64,000 bases of DNA from Agromyces hippuratus (lineage in GTDB: Bacteria; Actinomycetota; Actinomycetes; Actinomycetales; Microbacteriaceae), in the NCBI RefSeq assembly GCF_013410355.1, contig NZ_JACCFI010000001.1:2604001-2668000 (forward strand), in the 5' to 3' direction. Position 1 is the first letter of the stretch. Every line of letters begins with the position of its first letter. The notes beneath the pieces are model-generated. The model saw only the letters and a list, made by a program, of their open reading frames with translations, had not been told where the DNA came from and did no database searches. This document shows positions 35,214 through 44,614 of this stretch, one piece after another. The position numbers and the translations under genes were made by a program.

Positions 35214-36536
35214 GTGACATCTGACGGCGTCCCCCAGCGGACCGGCAACAATCTCGACCCCTGGTACGCGAATTACGCCGAGCGAGCCGCCGGGCTGGCC
35301 GCCTCCGAAGTCCGAGCCCTGTTCGCCGTCGCCTCACGACCCGAAGTGGTCTCGCTGGCCGGCGGCATGCCGTACGTGTCGGCACTGCCACACGACCTCA
35401 TCACCTCCTCGATGGAGAAGGTCATGCGCGAACGCGGCGCAGTCGCACTGCAATACGGCTCTGGTCAGGGTATTCCAGAGCTGCGCGAGCAGATCCTCGA
35501 GGTGATGGCCATCGAGGGCATCCACGGCAGCGTCGACAACGTCGTGACGGCGACCGGCTCGCAGCAGGCGCTCGACCTCGTGGCGAAGCTCTTCATCGAT
35601 CCCGGAGACGTGATCCTCGCCGAGTCGCCGAGCTACGTCGGTGCGCTCGGCATCTTCCGTTCGTACCAGGCGAACGTCGCCCACGTCGCGACCGACGAGC
35701 ACGGCCTGATCCCCGAAGCGTTGCGGCAGACGATCGCGGCACTCCGCGGCCAGGGCCGTCGCATCAAGTTCCTCTACACGATCCCGAACTTCCACAACCC
35801 GGCCGGCGTCACGCTCTCGGCGGAGCGGCGACCCGAGATCCTCGAGATCTGCCGCTCGAACGAGATCCTCGTACTCGAAGACAATCCCTACGGTCTGCTG
35901 CACTTCGACGAGCCCGCGCCGAATGCCCTGCGTTCGCTCGACCCCGAGGGCGTCATCTACCTCGGCTCGTTCTCGAAGACGCTCGCGCCCGGCTTCCGGG
36001 TCGGATGGGCGCTCGCACCGCACGCCATTCGCGAGAAGCTCATCCTCGCGGCGGAGTCCGCGATCCTGTCGCCGAGCTCGTTCAGCCAGATGGTGGTGTC
36101 GGAGTACCTGGCAACCGCCGACTGGCGCGCGCAGATCGACACGTTCCGCGGCGTGTATCGCGAGCGGAAAGACGCGATGATCGAGGCGCTGGGGGAGTAC
36201 CTGCCGCAGCTCAACTGGACCAACCCGAACGGCGGGTTCTACGTCTGGGTCACGATGCCTGACGTGCTCGATTCGAAGCAGATGCTGCCGCGCGCGGTGA
36301 AAGAGCTCGTGGCGTATACGCCTGGTACGGCATTCTTCGCCGACGGTCGCGGCCGCCATGCGATGCGCCTGTCGTTCTGCTACCCCACGCCAGATGCGAT
36401 CCGGCTCGGCATCCGTCGTCTCGCGACCGTGATCAACGGTGAGCTCGACCTGCTCGACACCTTCGCGGGCACCGGCCCGCTCCAGCTGCCACCGAGTGCG
36501 GGCTACGAATCCGCACCGCCATCCGACCTGAAGTAG
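35214..36536 (+). CDS. PLP-dependent aminotransferase, class I/II (2-aminoadipate aminotransferase-like)
   Basis: A 440-residue fold-type I enzyme without the GntR head of MocR proteins. SLAGGMPYVSALP and YGSGQGIPELREQI mark the 2-aminoadipate/aromatic aminotransferase subfamily; YTIPNFHNPAGVTLS, LEDNPYGLL and the PLP-lysine motif LGSFSKTLAPGFRVGW (Lys near residue 251) are all present, as is RLSFCY with the substrate-carboxylate Arg. The amino acid used is unknown. It starts at GTG 35214 and is followed 17 bases later by the D-Ala-D-Ala ligase-like gene, with which it probably forms an operon. Confidence 0.88.
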   Translation: MTSDGVPQRTGNNLDPWYANYAERAAGLAASEVRALFAVASRPEVVSLAGGMPYVSALPHDLITSSMEKVMRERGAVALQYGSGQGIPELREQILEVMAIEGIHGSVDNVVTATGSQQALDLVAKLFIDPGDVILAESPSYVGALGIFRSYQANVAHVATDEHGLIPEALRQTIAALRGQGRRIKFLYTIPNFHNPAGVTLSAERRPEILEICRSNEILVLEDNPYGLLHFDEPAPNALRSLDPEGVIYLGSFSKTLAPGFRVGWALAPHAIREKLILAAESAILSPSSFSQMVVSEYLATADWRAQIDTFRGVYRERKDAMIEALGEYLPQLNWTNPNGGFYVWVTMPDVLDSKQMLPRAVKELVAYTPGTAFFADGRGRHAMRLSFCYPTPDAIRLGIRRLATVINGELDLLDTFAGTGPLQLPPSAGYESAPPSDLK

Positions 36537-36553
36537 TGGAGAAACACCTGATC

Positions 36554-37513
36554 ATGAGCGATTCTTCCGGTCTCTCCGTTGTCGTTCTCGCTGGCGGTAT
36601 CTCGCACGAACGCGACGTCTCACTCCGTTCGGGACGCCGGGTGGCCGACGCGCTCATCGCGGCGGGCCACCGAGTGGTGCTCCGCGACCCCGACGCCGGA
36701 TTGCTCCCGTTCCTCGTGAACGAGCGGCCCGACGTCGTATTCCCCGCACTGCATGGATCGAGCGGTGAAGACGGCTCGCTCCTCGAGCTGCTCGCCGCGA
36801 TCGGTGTGCCGACCGTCGGATCGTCGGGTGCGGCGTCGCGCCGTGCCTGGTCGAAGCCCGTCGCGAGCTCGCTGCTCGCCGCCGCGGGCGTCGACGTTCC
36901 CGAATCCATCGTGCTGTCCCACGAGGCCTTCAGAGAGCTCGGAGCATCGAGCGTGCTGAAGGTCGTCCGCTCAGCACTCGAGGGCGACCTCGTCGTGAAG
37001 CCGGCATCCGGAGGATCGGCCCAGGGCGTCACGATCGTCGACGACACGAACGACTTGCCGCGCGCGATGGTCGAGGCATTCACCTACGACGACGTCGCCG
37101 TCGTCGAGCGCCGCATCCATGGCACCGAGATCGCGGTCGCGGTCGTGGACACCGGCGACGGCCCGCGGACCCTCCCGGCGGTAGAAATCGAGCCGACCGC
37201 CGGTGTCTACAGTTTCCAGGCGCGGTACAACGCGGGGGAGACCACGTTCTACGCACCATCTCGGCTCGGCGACGCCGCGGTGACGGCGGTGTCGGAAGCT
37301 GCCGTGCTCGCTCACCGCACGCTCGGGCTCCGCGACCTCTCCCGCGTCGACTTCATCGTCGATGACAGCGGCCGCCCCTGGTTCCTCGAGGCGAACGTCA
37401 TCCCCGGTCTCACCGAGACGTCACTCGTGCCGCTCGCCATCGAGGCTTCGGGCACGAGTGCCGCCGCCATCTACGGTGCACTCGTGGAGGCAGCACACGC
37501 TCGCGCCAACTGA
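36554..37513 (+). CDS. ddl: D-alanine--D-alanine ligase family protein
   Basis: A 319-residue ATP-grasp ligase. VVVLAGGISHERDVSLRSG is the N-terminal signature, VFPALHGSSGEDGSLLELL the substrate region, VVKPASGGSAQGVTIV the ATP-grasp Lys/Gly loop, and FLEANVIPGLTETSLVP the metal-binding end. It would join two D-Ala for peptidoglycan. Many actinobacteria have a second ddl elsewhere, so this may be a paralogue with another role; its constant partner is the aminotransferase gene. ATG 36554 is preferred; a GTG at 36536 immediately after the aminotransferase stop is the alternative. Confidence 0.85.
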   Translation: MSDSSGLSVVVLAGGISHERDVSLRSGRRVADALIAAGHRVVLRDPDAGLLPFLVNERPDVVFPALHGSSGEDGSLLELLAAIGVPTVGSSGAASRRAWSKPVASSLLAAAGVDVPESIVLSHEAFRELGASSVLKVVRSALEGDLVVKPASGGSAQGVTIVDDTNDLPRAMVEAFTYDDVAVVERRIHGTEIAVAVVDTGDGPRTLPAVEIEPTAGVYSFQARYNAGETTFYAPSRLGDAAVTAVSEAAVLAHRTLGLRDLSRVDFIVDDSGRPWFLEANVIPGLTETSLVPLAIEASGTSAAAIYGALVEAAHARAN

Positions 37514-37524
37514 CGTTGAATCTG

Positions 37525-37558
37525 AAAGAGGGTCGGTCCGAATGGACCGACCCTCTTT
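37525..37558. terminator. Perfect bidirectional terminator between ddl and parB
   Basis: A flawless 15-bp stem (AAAGAGGGTCGGTCC) closed by the loop GAAT, with A-run on one side and T-run on the other. It sits between convergent ddl and parB and can end both transcripts. Confidence 0.92.
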
Positions 37559-37650
37559 CGCGTTCAGATCCGCGTGCGTTCCACACCATTCTTCCGGCTC
37601 GAATCGACTGATTTCGGTTCGTCAGAACGGATTCTCCGGGCGATTCGAGA

Positions 37651-38631
37651 TCACACGCCGTCGAGATCTTCACCGAGATCGGTGAGAATCCGACGCAGGT
37701 CCTGAACGGTGGCGAAATCAATCGTGATCTGGCCTTTTCGTGCGCCGAGGGCGATCTTCACTCGGGTGTTCAGCCGGTCGCCCAGTCGAGCGGCCAAGTC
37801 CTCGAGGAAATCCTGCCGCTTGCCGGCAGCTGGCTTGGGGCGCGAGGTCTTCGGCTCCTTCGTCGCGACGGCTTCGGCGGCGCGAACGGAGAGTTCCTCG
37901 TTCACGATCTTGTCGGCGAATCGCTGCATCTCGGCGGCGTCGTCACCGATCGACAGGATCGCACGGGCGTGACCGGCGCTCAGCACACCCGCCGCGACGC
38001 GGAGTTGCACCGGCTCGGGGAGTCGGAGCAGTCGAAGCGTGTTCGAGATCTGCGGGCGCGAACGACCGATGCGTGTGGCGAGCTGTTCCTGCGTGATGCC
38101 GAAGTCGGCCAGCAACTGCTGGTAGGCAGACGCCTCTTCGAGCGGGTTCAGCTGGGAGCGGTGCAGGTTCTCGAGCAGCGCGTCGCGCAGCATGTCCTCG
38201 TTCGCCGTGTCCTTCACGACCGCTGGGATCGAGTCGAGGCCGGCGGCCTTGGTGGCGCGGAGGCGCCGTTCGCCCATGACCAGTTCGTACTTGCCCGCGA
38301 GTTCGGGGTGGCGTCGAACGACGATCGGTTGCAGCACCCCGAACTCGCGCACGCTGTGCACGAGTTCGGCGAGATCATCGGGGTCGAACACGCTGCGCGG
38401 CTGGTGGGCGTTGGGAAGGATGTCGTTCGGGTCGAGCCTGGCCAGGTGAGCGCCCGGAACAGTGACGAGTCCCTCTGCCGATGCAGCCTGCTCGACCACT
38501 GCGACCGCAGTGGGCTGCTGGGCATCGGACTCCGGGAAGAAGACGTCGACCGGGCGCGCTCGTGCGCTGTCTTCGCCGCTCGGAATCAGTGCACCGATTC
38601 CACGTCCGAGGCCGGTTCGTTTCGTTGCCAT
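37651..38631 (-). CDS. parB: Chromosome-partitioning protein ParB
   Basis: A 326-residue CTP-dependent DNA clamp that loads at parS and spreads. N-terminal TGLGRGIGALIP (ParA-stimulating Arg segment), the CTP-binding motifs GERRLRA (120-126) and ENLHRSQLNPLEEA (154-167), the HTH that reads parS (about 177-200, QLATRIGRSRPQISNTL) and a C-terminal dimerisation domain (about 260-326) are in the normal order and length. ATG 38631 shares its first base with the parA stop (TGATG), so translation is coupled. Confidence 0.97.
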   Translation of the reverse strand: MATKRTGLGRGIGALIPSGEDSARARPVDVFFPESDAQQPTAVAVVEQAASAEGLVTVPGAHLARLDPNDILPNAHQPRSVFDPDDLAELVHSVREFGVLQPIVVRRHPELAGKYELVMGERRLRATKAAGLDSIPAVVKDTANEDMLRDALLENLHRSQLNPLEEASAYQQLLADFGITQEQLATRIGRSRPQISNTLRLLRLPEPVQLRVAAGVLSAGHARAILSIGDDAAEMQRFADKIVNEELSVRAAEAVATKEPKTSRPKPAAGKRQDFLEDLAARLGDRLNTRVKIALGARKGQITIDFATVQDLRRILTDLGEDLDGV

Positions 38632-40388
38632 CAGTTCGACTCCTCGGGTGTTGCTGCTCCGCGACGAGCGATCTCGGCGGCTGCCTCTCGATACGACAGG
38701 GATCCGGTCGATCCGAAGTCGTAGCTGATCACGCTCTGACCATAGCTCGGCGCCTCCGACACGCGGACGGATCGGGGAATGATCGTCTCCAGTGTCTGCA
38801 CGGGGAAGTGGTCGCGCACCTCCTGCGCCACCTGCTGGGCGAGGTTGGTGCGCGAGTCGTACATCGTCAGCAGGATCGTCGAGAGGCGAAGCTCGGGATT
38901 GAGGTGCTTCTCGATCAGTTCGATGTTGCTGAGCAACTGGGAGAGACCTTCGAGCGCGTAGTACTCGCACTGGATCGGGATGAGCACCTCACGAGCAGCG
39001 ACGAATGCGTTGATCGTCAGCAGCCCCAGCGACGGCGGGCAGTCGATGAAGACGTAGTCGTAAGGGCGTTCCATAGTGGCGAGATGTGCATCGAGCGCCC
39101 TACGCAGCCGCTGCTCGCGCGCGACGAGCGAGACCAGTTCGATCTCGGCGCCGGCGAGATGGATGGTCGCCGGTACGCAGTCGAGCAACTCGTGCTCGGT
39201 CGACGGCTGCACGACCTCGGCGAGTGAGACGTCGGAGACGAGTACCTCGTAGACGCTCTTGCGTTCGGATCGGTGATCGACGCCGAGCGCCGTCGACGCA
39301 TTGCCCTGCGGGTCGAGGTCGATCACGAGCACCCGAGCGCCCGCACGTGCGAGGCCAGCAGCGAGGTTCACGGCGGTGGTCGTCTTGCCGACGCCACCCT
39401 TCTGATTTGAGATCGTCAGCACGCGAGTCGACGGGGGCAGCGGCAGTACCGCTTCATCGAGTGCGTTGCGCCGACGGGTCTCGTCGGCGAGTTCGTAAGC
39501 CAGGGGAGTTCCTCCGTGATCTGACGATGTTTCACGTGAAACATCGGGGGCTTCGGTTGGTTCGTGGGGTGCTGCTGGCGCGGTGAGCGAGGCGACGGGT
39601 CTGGTGGCATCCGCCGTCGGAGCGGTCAGCGCGACAGGCGGCGATACCGGAGGAACCGTGACAAGCTCGGGCGGTGGCGCCTGCGGGTCGGCGGTCTCGC
39701 CCGGCACGGCGCCTTCCAGGCTTCCCGGTGCAGCGGTCTGCGGCGCAGCAGCCTCAGGGGCGATGCCGGTCGTGGCCGTCTCCGCAGCGTCGTGGGGCGT
39801 GCTTACAGCGGCGGTGCGCATGGGGTGCAGTGCGGAGGCAGTGTCGGCAGTGGCATCGCCGACGATCTCGCGGATCAGATCTTCGAGCAGCCGATCGGGG
39901 CCTGTGGGGTGATGCTCCGTGGCAGTCTCTGCAGGATCGACGTCGGCAGTGAGCGCTGCCGCCGTCGCGGCATCCCAATCGATGCTGCGCGACACGGTCT
40001 CATGGGTGGCGGGCACCTCGGCGTTCACGGGCGATCCGCTGGGCGAGTGGTCTTCGTCGACAGCCCGTGGCGCAGACGATTCCCCTGCCACCCGATCCGC
40101 GATACGAATCGCGGGTGACTCGACTGCGAGCGACGACTCACCTTCGGGTCGATCCGCAGTGACGGGGTCAGTGCCGATGCCGGCCGATGGGGCGTTGATT
40201 CGAGCCTCAGGGCTCCACTGCTGGGGATCGGACGAGGGTGATGATTCGACCTGTGGTAGCGCTGCTTCCGTCGGACCGGGAGCGGGCGGTTGGGTGGATC
40301 TCACGTGAGTGGTGCCACCGGTGAGCTCATCTGGGGAGGGCTGAGGGCGCTTGCGGTGAAACCATCCACGTCCCCCGCCCTGTGCCAT
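38631..40388 (-). CDS. parA: Chromosome-partitioning ATPase ParA with long N-terminal extension
   Basis: A 585-residue ParA. The Walker-type ATPase occupies about 322-585: deviant Walker A KGGVGKTT at 330-337, DLDPQGNAS, and FIDCPPSLGLL. Before it lies an extension of about 280-290 residues, rich in Pro, Ala, Thr and Glu and probably disordered, with one likely helix (GPDRLLEDLIREIVGD, 163-178). DVSRET at 282-287 is the translation of a parS site inside the gene; related ParA proteins as I recall them begin near there. The extension seems truly coded: it is low in Arg, has no stop, and ATG 40388 has GGAG seven bases upstream. Confidence 0.9.
   Translation of the reverse strand: MAQGGGRGWFHRKRPQPSPDELTGGTTHVRSTQPPAPGPTEAALPQVESSPSSDPQQWSPEARINAPSAGIGTDPVTADRPEGESSLAVESPAIRIADRVAGESSAPRAVDEDHSPSGSPVNAEVPATHETVSRSIDWDAATAAALTADVDPAETATEHHPTGPDRLLEDLIREIVGDATADTASALHPMRTAAVSTPHDAAETATTGIAPEAAAPQTAAPGSLEGAVPGETADPQAPPPELVTVPPVSPPVALTAPTADATRPVASLTAPAAPHEPTEAPDVSRETSSDHGGTPLAYELADETRRRNALDEAVLPLPPSTRVLTISNQKGGVGKTTTAVNLAAGLARAGARVLVIDLDPQGNASTALGVDHRSERKSVYEVLVSDVSLAEVVQPSTEHELLDCVPATIHLAGAEIELVSLVAREQRLRRALDAHLATMERPYDYVFIDCPPSLGLLTINAFVAAREVLIPIQCEYYALEGLSQLLSNIELIEKHLNPELRLSTILLTMYDSRTNLAQQVAQEVRDHFPVQTLETIIPRSVRVSEAPSYGQSVISYDFGSTGSLSYREAAAEIARRGAATPEESN
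39528..39543. other. parS site 1 (inside parA)
   Basis: TGTTTCACGTGAAACA, a perfect match to the bacterial parS palindrome, lies inside the parA coding frame, where it encodes DVSRET. Confidence 0.95.
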
Positions 40389-40591
40389 GCCGACGCTCCA
40401 AATCCTTGGTACTCGAGAGATTCGCCGCATTCTGCGGTGTCCTCGATCCGAGAGTCAAGCCTAACCGGCGCGACCGACTCTCAAGTTGAAACACGTGCGA
40501 ACTCCGCGAGATCCGAGCCGATCGTCCTTGGTAGGGCCGGATCGCCCGGCCGTTGCGCACTGTAGCGACCGACCAGCTGTTCGATTCGCCG

Positions 40592-40607
40592 CGTTTCACG
40601 TGAAACA
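40592..40607. other. parS site 2
   Basis: CGTTTCACGTGAAACA, matching the 14-bp core GTTTCACGTGAAAC, about 200 bases upstream of the parA start. Confidence 0.93.
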
Positions 40608-40701
40608 TCCGGTTCGATGCACGCTGGCGCCCAAGCGCTGGTCGTTCGCAGCAATGCATGAGCGGACACAGGAGGCGATCCAGAGGCGCATGCGAATGCG
40701 A

Positions 40702-40743
40702 CCCGAACCCGAACCCGAACCCGAACCCGAACCCGAACCCGAA
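40702..40743. repeat. Hexamer tandem repeat, (CCCGAA)7
   Basis: Seven uninterrupted copies of CCCGAA, about 100 bases from parS site 2, in non-coding sequence. Confidence 0.95.
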
Positions 40744-40968
40744 CAGATCATCGCTGGCCCACGGGGACAGGGCACGAGGGTCGCGGGCCGGGGGCGCGGT
40801 CGCCCGGGGGAGTGGACGCAATGGCCGGCCCAGTCGGTGGCCGTCAGTTCGCGGACTGATGGCGACGAGGCTCCGATGCGGCCATCGCCGTCGCCACTAT
40901 GTTGCCGTCGCCATCGCAACCACCCATCAACTCGCTGCCTCGCCCACGAGAGCCCGAGTCCACCATGG

Positions 40969-40984
40969 TGTTTCACGTGAAACA
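40969..40984. other. parS site 3
   Basis: TGTTTCACGTGAAACA, perfect. First of three sites spaced exactly 82 bases apart. Confidence 0.95.
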
Positions 40985-41050
40985 TCGCCATCGCAACCGA
41001 GCTCAACTCGATCGCTCGCGCGCCCGTCACAGACCCGAGTCGACCGTGGC

Positions 41051-41066
41051 GTTTCACGTGAAACAT
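41051..41066. other. parS site 4
   Basis: CGTTTCACGTGAAACA with perfect 14-bp core. Middle site of the 82-base periodic triplet. Confidence 0.94.
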
Positions 41067-41132
41067 CGCAAGTACCATCACTACCAAACCTCGACTCGAT
41101 CGCCCGCGAGCCGGAGGCCCTGTGAACCATGG

Positions 41133-41148
41133 TGTTTCACGTGAAACA
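41133..41148. other. parS site 5
   Basis: TGTTTCACGTGAAACA, perfect. Last site of the 82-base triplet; its CCATGG flank is shared with site 3. Confidence 0.95.
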
Positions 41149-41470
41149 TCGCGACGTCGTGTCCTGTTCGCAGCCCTCGCACGCGAACCCGAACTCGGCG
41201 AAGGGACACTCAGGTGAACGTCATCCGATCGCGCCAGTCACAGGGACCGAACGATCTCCATCGGACCGCGACTGATCCGATCCATGCTTCGCGCCCGCCA
41301 TGAATACTCCCCGGCCACGCATCGCGGTGCAGCGCTCACGCATCGCGCCCTCACGATCATCGCGCCCTCACGATCCCGCGTTCCCGTCTGGGGCCCTTCG
41401 CTCGGGCATTGGCCGAAAGTGGCTGCACAGCGCGACCTGCGAGCAAGTCTGCGACGAGCTCGGATGAGGA

Positions 41471-41518
41471 GGAAGCGGGCCGACCGAGGGGAAGCGGGCC
41501 GACCGAGGGGAAGCGGGC
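41471..41518. repeat. 19-bp tandem repeat, 2.5 copies
   Basis: GGAAGCGGGCCGACCGAGG occurs twice without change, followed by the first half of a third copy. Confidence 0.93.
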
Positions 41519-42078
41519 GAATGTTCTTGAACGACAGTGGACTGGCCGGAGATCCACGCGCGCACCGCTACGAGTCGCGTGCGAGTCGTCGCGGCGTTCG
41601 GGAGCTCGACGGGTCCGGTGAATCCAGGTGTGGAGATTTGTTCTGCGATTCAGGGTTCGGTCCACGGCCGAGACGCTTGGGCCGACCCAGGTCCCCGATC
41701 AGGCTGCAGACCATCGGGACCAGGAGCAGGCTCAAGGATCCTGGTATGGCGTCGCGGTCGATATCCGCCACCGGAATCGGACTGCGGTCGCGCGCCGCCG
41801 AGCCACGGTTCTGGTCGCGATCCACAGGCCCAGCTCGCAGGAACTCGATCCGGGGATTGATGCCTGGGCGACGGCGTTCGGGACTTGGGCTGCGGAGAGC
41901 GGTCAGTAGATCGAACTGCGGAGCTTCGGGCCGCTGGATCGGGATACGGGTCCCGTCCCACAGCGTCCCGTCGCAACTGATTCGGATCTGAGGATCGACG
42001 TGGCAAGGGCTCGCGGTGCGAGGTTCAGGTTCGGTATTGCAGGCTCGGGCATCGCGCTTCGGGTTGTCGGCACCGGAT

Positions 42079-42193
42079 CGCCGCACCCCGCACAGCTTCG
42101 CCGCACCCAGCACAGAGTCGCGGCACCACGCAGAGCGTCGCCGCACCCCGCACAGCGTGCCGCACCCCGCACAGCGTGCCGCACCCCGCACAG
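42079..42193. repeat. 19-20-bp tandem repeat, six copies
   Basis: Six head-to-tail copies of CGCCGCACCCCGCACAGCGT or close variants, starting at 42079, 42099, 42119, 42139, 42159 and 42178. The second and third copies have two to four changes; the last two are 19 bases or partial. Continuous units with no spacers, so not a CRISPR array. Confidence 0.92.
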
Positions 42194-42756
42194 AAGATCG
42201 GGGTGCGGGCAGCCCTCTCAGGGGCGCGGCGCCAGAACTCGAGGATCGAGACCGGTGCCCTCGTACTGGACTCGGGCACCGGTTCGAACATTGCGGGTCC
42301 GGCTCGGCGCTGGGTTGCATTCGCGGATCGAAGCCCACACCCGGTTGGGCGCCGCCGAGGACTGGGCATCGAGAGGCAGGCCCATGGTTGGAGGGTTGCC
42401 GGGGTCGGGAAGGGGAGGCGCGACAGCAGATTGGGCGACCAGATGCGGGCCGCTGACTGCGATGGCCCGCACAGGGAGGGGGAGGGGACGACATGGGGCA
42501 CACGACGCCGCAACTCCGGTTGGTCGTTCGTGGGTAAGGAGAGTGCGCCCAGGAGGAGTGAAGTCGCGGATCGACAACGGCGAATGGCGGCCCGGCGCGA
42601 CGGCATTCGCCCGCCGCGCGTGCCTCGAGCGCGAAAGAGGTTGGCGTCACCGACACATGTGCAGGACGCCGCCGGACCAGCGAGATCGACCAGCGAGCAC
42701 GATCGACGCGATCGACGACCACATCCGTACCGAATCACCTCACCACCTGACGCACG

Positions 42757-42772
42757 CGTTTCACGTGAAACG
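42757..42772. other. parS site 6
   Basis: CGTTTCACGTGAAACG with perfect core, 41 bases from site 7. Confidence 0.93.
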
Positions 42773-42797
42773 CAGCAACCACCAAGACTCCCACCCG

Positions 42798-42813
42798 TGT
42801 TTCACGTGAAACG
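42798..42813. other. parS site 7
   Basis: TGTTTCACGTGAAACG with perfect core, 41 bases (half of 82) from site 6. Confidence 0.93.
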
Positions 42814-43111
42814 AGCCACCGTGATTCGGCAGGTCCGACCCGCTGAGCTGATGGACGTCGGTATCGCCTGCCGTCGGGTCCGATCACACGGGGCTCAGCG
42901 GCGCGCTTGTGGTCGACACCCAAGGTGGGGCCATGACGAGGTACGAGGCTTTCCGGATCCGGCGCTCGAACGCATCGCGAACGGCGATTCTCGGGGCTGC
43001 GCCGGCAGGGTGCTCGGAGAATGAAGCAGCGAGTCGAGCCGCCCCCCACCTGCAGGCGAGTACCACATCGGCACTATTCAACGTTGTTCAGGCAATGAGG
43101 ATCGGAACCGG

Positions 43112-43127
43112 TGTTTCACGTGAAACA
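43112..43127. other. parS site 8
   Basis: TGTTTCACGTGAAACA, perfect, in the gene-free region upstream of the rsmG 3' end. Confidence 0.95.
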
Positions 43128-43984
43128 CCGTGTGCGAGGAAGCAGGGATGGGGGAGTCGACAACTCCGTCTCGAACAACGCTTGGTCGTGCGTGCGACGT
43201 CCTCGCGTTCCTCGTCGTTCATCCGAGTGGTGGCCATCAGGCCCTGAGTACTCCGTCGCACCGGGGCACTCGGCGAGGAGGGGGAATCCCAGCACGATCC
43301 CGACCCGATCCCGACCCGAAGCCCGAAGCCCACGACGACCGACCGTCGCGCATCGCAGCGAGGCGACGCTCGATGGGCTGACCGATGCACCAGCTCTTCG
43401 CGGCCTCCGGGGCTCCATCCATTGACCCTTCGCAATGCGGATCACCTGGCGCGCGCCGACACGGGTTGCAGCCTGAGAGCGGACGCCAGACGGCCCCTGA
43501 GACGCGGAGACTGCAGCCGATCACAGAAACGACGACGACCGCACACCCCGCCCGTGTGCTCTGATTGCGCATCGTGGTCGTCGTGCGCTCGTCGCCCCTC
43601 GACTGGTTCACCCAGACGCTACGGTCCATCGAGCCATACGAGTGGGTGCCTCGAATTGGGCGGCGCCGAACGATGCCGTGTACCTGGCAGACAGCCCCGA
43701 GCTGGCGAAGCGCCGACACCTTCGCCTTCGAAGGCATGTCGGTCACCGCGCTCCACCCGCGATGGCATCACAACGGGCGGCCATCGTCGCGCCGGGGGCG
43801 CGCAGCCTCGCCCGCGGGCAGACAGACGTCAGTCTCCGGGGTACTCGATGCGAGCGCCCCGACGATCCCGCAACCACTCACGCGGCGGCGTCGCGCACTC
43901 GCACCGATGCGCACCACCGGTCACCGAGCTGGATCGCCGTGCGCAGGGCGCAGGGCGCACCCGGGAGAGTGGAGCGGGGTCCGT

Positions 43985-44614
43985 TCAGCCCGCAGTGGCG
44001 CGGAACACCCTCGTGACCTCGGAGACGACGCCCTCTCCGAGCACGAGCACCTCCACGTCGTGCAGCTGGTACTTGCGGATGACCTTCTCGGCCGCGCCGA
44101 TCTCGCCGTCGACTCCGGCGCCCTTCATGAGCACGAGTTCGCCGCCGGGTCGCAGCAGGGGAGCGGTGACGGGGATGAGTGTGCGGAGCGCGCTCACCGC
44201 CCGGGCAGTCACCTGGTCGAGCGAGTCGAAGAGCTTCGACTCCTCAGCGCGGGCGCGCACCACCGTCACGTTCGAGAGGCCGAGTTCATCAGCCTGACGC
44301 TCGAGCCACGCGACGCGTCGTTCCATCGGCTCGATGAGGGTGAACGAGACATCCGGTCGCATGATCGCGAGCACGATGCCGGGCAGGCCGGCGCCGGACC
44401 CGACGTCGCCGACCCGGCCGGGACGCAGCAGCGGTGCGACCAGTGCACTGTTCAGGATGTGCCGGGTCCACAGACGCGGCAGTTCGAGCGGGCCGATCAG
44501 GCCGAGCTCTTCGCCGTGGCGCGCGAGGGCGTCGGCGAATGCCCGACCACCCTCGATGTGCTCGCCGAAGAGTTCGACGGCCGCGGCCGGTTCGGGTTCG
44601 AGTCCGTCGATCAT
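43985..44614 (-). CDS. rsmG: 16S rRNA (guanine-N7) methyltransferase
   Basis: A 209-residue RsmG (GidB) that methylates G527 of 16S rRNA; loss gives low-level streptomycin resistance in many bacteria. LPRLWTRHILNSA (about 45-57) and the SAM motif DVGSGAGLPGIVLA (70-83) are diagnostic, with RAVSALRTLIP in the C-terminal half. ATG 44614 is used; sequence upstream of it is a parS palindrome. The gene lies as usual between jag and the par locus, but parA is 3.6 kb away. Confidence 0.95.
   Translation of the reverse strand: MIDGLEPEPAAAVELFGEHIEGGRAFADALARHGEELGLIGPLELPRLWTRHILNSALVAPLLRPGRVGDVGSGAGLPGIVLAIMRPDVSFTLIEPMERRVAWLERQADELGLSNVTVVRARAEESKLFDSLDQVTARAVSALRTLIPVTAPLLRPGGELVLMKGAGVDGEIGAAEKVIRKYQLHDVEVLVLGEGVVSEVTRVFRATAG

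Larger units (their letters stand above)
40389..43984. other. Gene-free centromere-like region between parA and rsmG
   Basis: About 3.6 kb without a convincing gene. Frames that stay open here give Arg/Pro/Ser-rich sequence with no ribosome-binding site and no recognisable domain. The region holds seven of the nine parS cores and three tandem-repeat blocks. In the Microbacteriaceae I know, parA and rsmG are normally separated by only a few hundred bases, so this is an expanded centromere. I see no remnant of a mobile element. Confidence 0.75.

Noticed and set aside
42079..42193. Possible CRISPR array
   Set aside because: Repeats are contiguous with no spacers and no cas genes are present.
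41568..42722. Open frame of 384 codons on the minus strand in the centromere region
   Set aside because: Arg/Pro/Ser/Cys-rich product, runs through the 19-20-bp tandem repeat, no ribosome-binding site and no domain; long open frames occur by chance at this GC content.
40592..43127. Repeated GTTTCACGTGAAAC as a mobile-element end or CRISPR-like repeat
   Set aside because: It is the known parS palindrome, next to parA and parB, with irregular distances overall.
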